Assembly (NCBI GenBank): GCA_014190895.1
Contig: BJGV01000015.1
Location: 1-32,723, forward strand
Reading direction: 5' to 3'
DNA length: 32,723 bases
Source of the DNA: Nitrosomonadaceae bacterium
GTDB lineage: Bacteria; Pseudomonadota; Gammaproteobacteria; Burkholderiales; Nitrosomonadaceae
The position numbers and the translations under genes were made by a program. Each line of letters opens with the position of its first letter. Position 1 is the stretch's first letter. Positions 29,929 to 32,723 of this stretch are shown here, one piece after another. The notes beneath the pieces were generated by a model, which did no database searches, was not told where the DNA came from, and saw only the letters and a list, made by a program, of their open reading frames with translations.

Positions 29929-30399
29929 ATGCCAAGACGTAGAGAGGTTCCGAAACGTGAAATTTTGCCAGATCCAAAGTATCACAATATCGAAGTAGCA
30001 AAGTTTGTTAATGTTCTAATGACACGGGGCAAAAAATCCGTTGCAGAACGAATTATTTATGGCGCCATGGATCAGATTCAAAAGAAGACTGGAAAAAATC
30101 CAGTGGAAATTTTTACACAAGCATTGTCTAATGTGCGTCCGATGGTAGAAGTAAAAAGTCGTCGTGTCGGTGGTGCAAATTATCAGGTTCCGACAGAAGT
30201 AAGATCAATTCGACGTAATGCCCTAGCAATGCGTTGGTTGCGTGAAGCAGCTCGCAAACGTAGTGAAAAATCTATGGGTTCGCGCCTCGCTGGTGAATTA
30301 GCAGAGGCAGCAGAGGGACGCGGTGGTGCAGTTAAAAAAAGAGAGGAAGTTCATCGTATGGCGGAAGCTAACAAAGCATTTTCACATTTTCGTTTCTAA
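29929..30399 (+). CDS. rpsG: 30S ribosomal protein S7
   Basis: The 156-residue protein nucleates the 30S head on 16S rRNA. The N-terminus [17 protein letters not shown], the VMTRGKKS-type region ([14 protein letters not shown]), the [14 protein letters not shown] hairpin and the C-terminal [13 protein letters not shown] all match S7. A GAGG site precedes the ATG. It lies 81 bases after rpsL. Confidence 0.97.
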   Translation: MPRRREVPKREILPDPKYHNIEVAKFVNVLMTRGKKSVAERIIYGAMDQIQKKTGKNPVEIFTQALSNVRPMVEVKSRRVGGANYQVPTEVRSIRRNALAMRWLREAARKRSEKSMGSRLAGELAEAAEGRGGAVKKREEVHRMAEANKAFSHFRF

Positions 30400-30493
30400 T
30401 AGCGATCCCTATAACTACGACAGATATCATGTTTTTTATAATTGAAAAATAAATCCAAATAAATCGGATTAAAAATATTAAGGTTTGAGTAAA

Positions 30494-32723
<2,230 letters not shown>

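Overview
The window reads as a stretch of AT-rich betaproteobacterial chromosome, most like the Nitrosomonadales / methylotroph side of that class. The evidence is the gene neighbourhoods (adk-pfp-hppA; rpsB-tsf-pyrH-frr-uppS-cdsA-dxr-rseP-bamA; aroA-cmk-rpsA-ihfB-lapA-pyrF; rpsL-rpsG-fusA-tuf) and the protein sequences themselves, such as the EF-Tu N-terminus, the 57-residue basic protein and the long EpsC-type serine acetyltransferase. I cannot name a species. No rRNA, tRNA, insertion sequence, prophage or CRISPR array was recognised.

Layout. (1) 1-588: a secreted glycine-rich ORF on the minus strand, then a gene-poor spacer. (2) 589-4881: adk, a pyrophosphate-dependent phosphofructokinase and a K+-independent H+-pumping pyrophosphatase, closed by a terminator. 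Together they link adenylate balance to use of pyrophosphate. (3) 4922-8589: a small Lys/Arg-rich protein gene, a cysteine desulfurase and trmJ on the minus strand, suhB divergent from trmJ, and a SlyD-type prolyl isomerase. (4) 8768-20302: on the minus strand, read from right to left, rpsB, tsf, pyrH, frr, uppS, cdsA, dxr, rseP, bamA, fabZ, rnhB. This is the classic translation / isoprenoid / envelope supercluster. (5) 20426-23707: a SirB2-like membrane protein, serine acetyltransferase, and an accessory lipoprotein of unknown role. (6) 23766-29152: aroA, cmk, rpsA, ihfB, lapA, pyrF. (7) 29311-32723: the str operon (rpsL, rpsG, fusA, start of tuf) behind its own consensus promoter and a leader with a terminator-like hairpin.

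The most striking signal is an absence. The envelope cluster lacks exactly skp and lpxD (normally between bamA and fabZ) and lpxA and lpxB (normally between fabZ and rnhB), while fabZ, rnhB, bamA and rseP are intact. lapB, which normally follows lapA and controls LPS synthesis, is also missing. Loss at separate loci, all tied to lipid A, suggests a lineage that keeps an outer membrane (BamA, RseP) but may have given up canonical lipopolysaccharide, or has moved these genes elsewhere. The dense packing of normally distant housekeeping blocks and the AT-rich spacers fit a reduced, perhaps host-associated genome; this is inference.

A second theme is unusual start codons. adk can only be full length if it starts at an ATA codon, and fusA, aroA, fabZ and the 57-residue protein appear to use TTG.
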